The notes beneath the pieces are model-generated. The model saw only the letters and a list, made by a program, of their open reading frames with translations. It had not been told where the DNA came from and made no database searches. Below are positions 62,990 to 64,000 of a stretch of DNA of 64,000 nt, piece after piece. The stretch spans positions 1 to 64,000 of the forward strand of contig CAINOI010000033.1 of NCBI GenBank assembly GCA_903851465.1. Reading direction: 5' to 3'. The DNA comes from an uncultured Bacteroidota bacterium. Its GTDB lineage: Bacteria; Bacteroidota; Bacteroidia; Chitinophagales; Chitinophagaceae. Each line of letters opens with the position of its first letter. Position 1 is the stretch's first letter. A program made the position numbers and the translations under genes.

Positions 62990-64000
62990 ATGAAAAAGCA
63001 ATTTGTACTTTTTTTACTTTGTATTTGTGTCTCTGCGAGCGCACAAGTAAAAACTTATTTTCCACCTGCAGACCAATGGGAAAGAAAAACCCCAGCTAGT
63101 TTACGTATAGATAGTAATTTAATTCATGAAGCAATTCAATATGCCTTAACGCATGAGACAAAATTTCCAAAAAATTTATTGTTAACGCAAGCCATGCAAT
63201 TTGGAAAAGAACCCTTTTCGGATCCTATTGGACCAATGGCAAGCCGAGGTCCGGCTGCGGGTATGATTGTTTACAAAGGATATATTATTGCAGAATGGGG
63301 TGATCTAAACGCAGTGGAGATGGTGAACAGTGTTACAAAAAGTATGTTATCTACTGTAGTTGGCTTAGCTGTAGAAAAAGGGTTGATTCGTTCGACAGAA
63401 GATAAAGTAGCAAGTTATATGCCACCAATTGAATTGGTAAATGAAACATCAACAATTGAACAGAATCCAATTGCAAAATCTGCTTTCATTTATCCTTTTG
63501 AAACTGAACACAATAGAAAAATAAATTGGGAGCATTTATTAAGACAAACAAGTGATTGGGAAGGTGTCTTATGGGGCAAGCCAGATTGGGCAGATAGGCC
63601 TTCAGATAAACCAGAGGAGTGGACTACAAGAAAAAGATTTGAGCCAGGTACGGTATACAAATACAATGACACTAGAGTCAACGCTTTGGCATTGGCGGCC
63701 ACCACAGTTTGGAGAAAGCCTTTACCAGAAGTATTGAGAGAACAAGTCATGCAACCAATTGGTGCTAGCAATACATGGGCATGGACAGGCTATAAAAATG
63801 CATGGATCGTGTTAGACGGGAAGATGATTCAGTCAGTGAGTGGTGGCGGGCATTTTGGCGGCGGATTATTTATCAATGCCTATGATATGGCTAGATTCGG
63901 ATTGCTCACTTTAAGAAATGGTAATTGGAATGGTCAACAAATCATATCAGAGCGTTGGATCAAAAAATCACAGATACCAACAAGTGCAAATACTGGCTAT
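62990..64000 (+). CDS. Serine hydrolase, class C beta-lactamase family, cut by window end
   Basis: Starts at the ATG at 62990 (signal peptide KKQFVLFLLCICVSASAQ) and stays open for 337 codons to the last base, so the 3' end is missing. Motifs: Ser-x-x-Lys in NSVTKSMLST, Tyr-x-Asn at VYKYNDTRV, and a Gly-rich SGGGHFGGG near the place of the HSG/KTG box. A WTTRKRFEPG segment precedes it. Members act on D-peptides, esters or lactones. It lies 19 bases after the M28 stop on the same strand. Confidence 0.85.
   Translation, partial: MKKQFVLFLLCICVSASAQVKTYFPPADQWERKTPASLRIDSNLIHEAIQYALTHETKFPKNLLLTQAMQFGKEPFSDPIGPMASRGPAAGMIVYKGYIIAEWGDLNAVEMVNSVTKSMLSTVVGLAVEKGLIRSTEDKVASYMPPIELVNETSTIEQNPIAKSAFIYPFETEHNRKINWEHLLRQTSDWEGVLWGKPDWADRPSDKPEEWTTRKRFEPGTVYKYNDTRVNALALAATTVWRKPLPEVLREQVMQPIGASNTWAWTGYKNAWIVLDGKMIQSVSGGGHFGGGLFINAYDMARFGLLTLRNGNWNGQQIISERWIKKSQIPTSANTGY

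Noticed and set aside
1-64000. CRISPR arrays, insertion sequences, integrases, prophage genes, rRNA and tRNA
   Set aside because: Looked for by eye on both strands; no regular repeat-spacer array, transposase or integrase motif, or structural RNA signature was found.

Overview
The window comes from a bacterium of the phylum Bacteroidota, probably family Chitinophagaceae. The family is my guess from gene content; no rRNA is present. Evidence for the phylum: a SusC/SusD outer-membrane pair, a type IX secretion (T9SS) C-terminal sorting domain, A-rich leaders without clear Shine-Dalgarno sites, an ECF sigma/anti-sigma/Spy-like locus, and many exported peptidases with Lys-rich signal peptides. 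The DNA is AT-rich throughout and most so in the first 4.4 kb. I see no rRNA, tRNA, CRISPR array, insertion sequence or prophage.

Layout. 0-4.4 kb: five genes packed head to tail. They include an 833-aa protein with a HEPN-type motif and a long coiled coil, a secreted non-specific nuclease and a small exported beta-rich protein; this is the least explained part of the window. 4.4-9.8 kb: class A beta-lactamase-like hydrolase, Asp-box (BNR) repeat exoprotein, small membrane proteins. 10-15 kb: SusC/SusD pair. 15-21.9 kb: phosphodiester glycosidase, a glycine-zipper lipoprotein with a small membrane partner, an orphan protein, a VWA + MoxR-like ATPase pair, and an SGNH hydrolase. 22-23.7 kb: proton-pumping green-type rhodopsin and its retinal-making enzyme Blh, separated by a terminator. 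23.9-39.2 kb: a peptide and amino-acid salvage block (D-aminoacylase, gamma-glutamyltransferase, M24, M14, M20 and S9 peptidases, a PLP enzyme) plus two surface proteins.

40-48.4 kb: a sulfur-oxidation cluster. It holds a Crp/Fnr regulator, two YeeE/YedE-type thiosulfate channel proteins, a TsdA-like dihaem cytochrome, an outer-membrane porin, a TauE/SafE exporter, a DsrE protein broken by a one-base frameshift, a malic enzyme, and a persulfide dioxygenase-rhodanese fusion. The two outer promoters of this cluster share the same palindrome (GTGATAnATGTCAC) and the same downstream box (GCACCTTTGT) at exactly the same spacing, which points to one regulon. 48.4-51.8 kb: a light-repair cluster of two unusual photolyase-family proteins with DUF2256 and TIGR03643 companions. 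51.8-64 kb: S9 peptidase, beta-lactamase-family hydrolases, NIPSNAP protein, ECF sigma/anti-sigma/Spy-like locus, DUF1800/DUF1501 pair, M28 peptidase, and a serine hydrolase cut by the window edge.

Taken together the genes suggest an aerobic, sunlit-water heterotroph. It degrades polymers and peptides outside the cell, gains extra energy from light and from reduced sulfur, and protects its DNA against UV.
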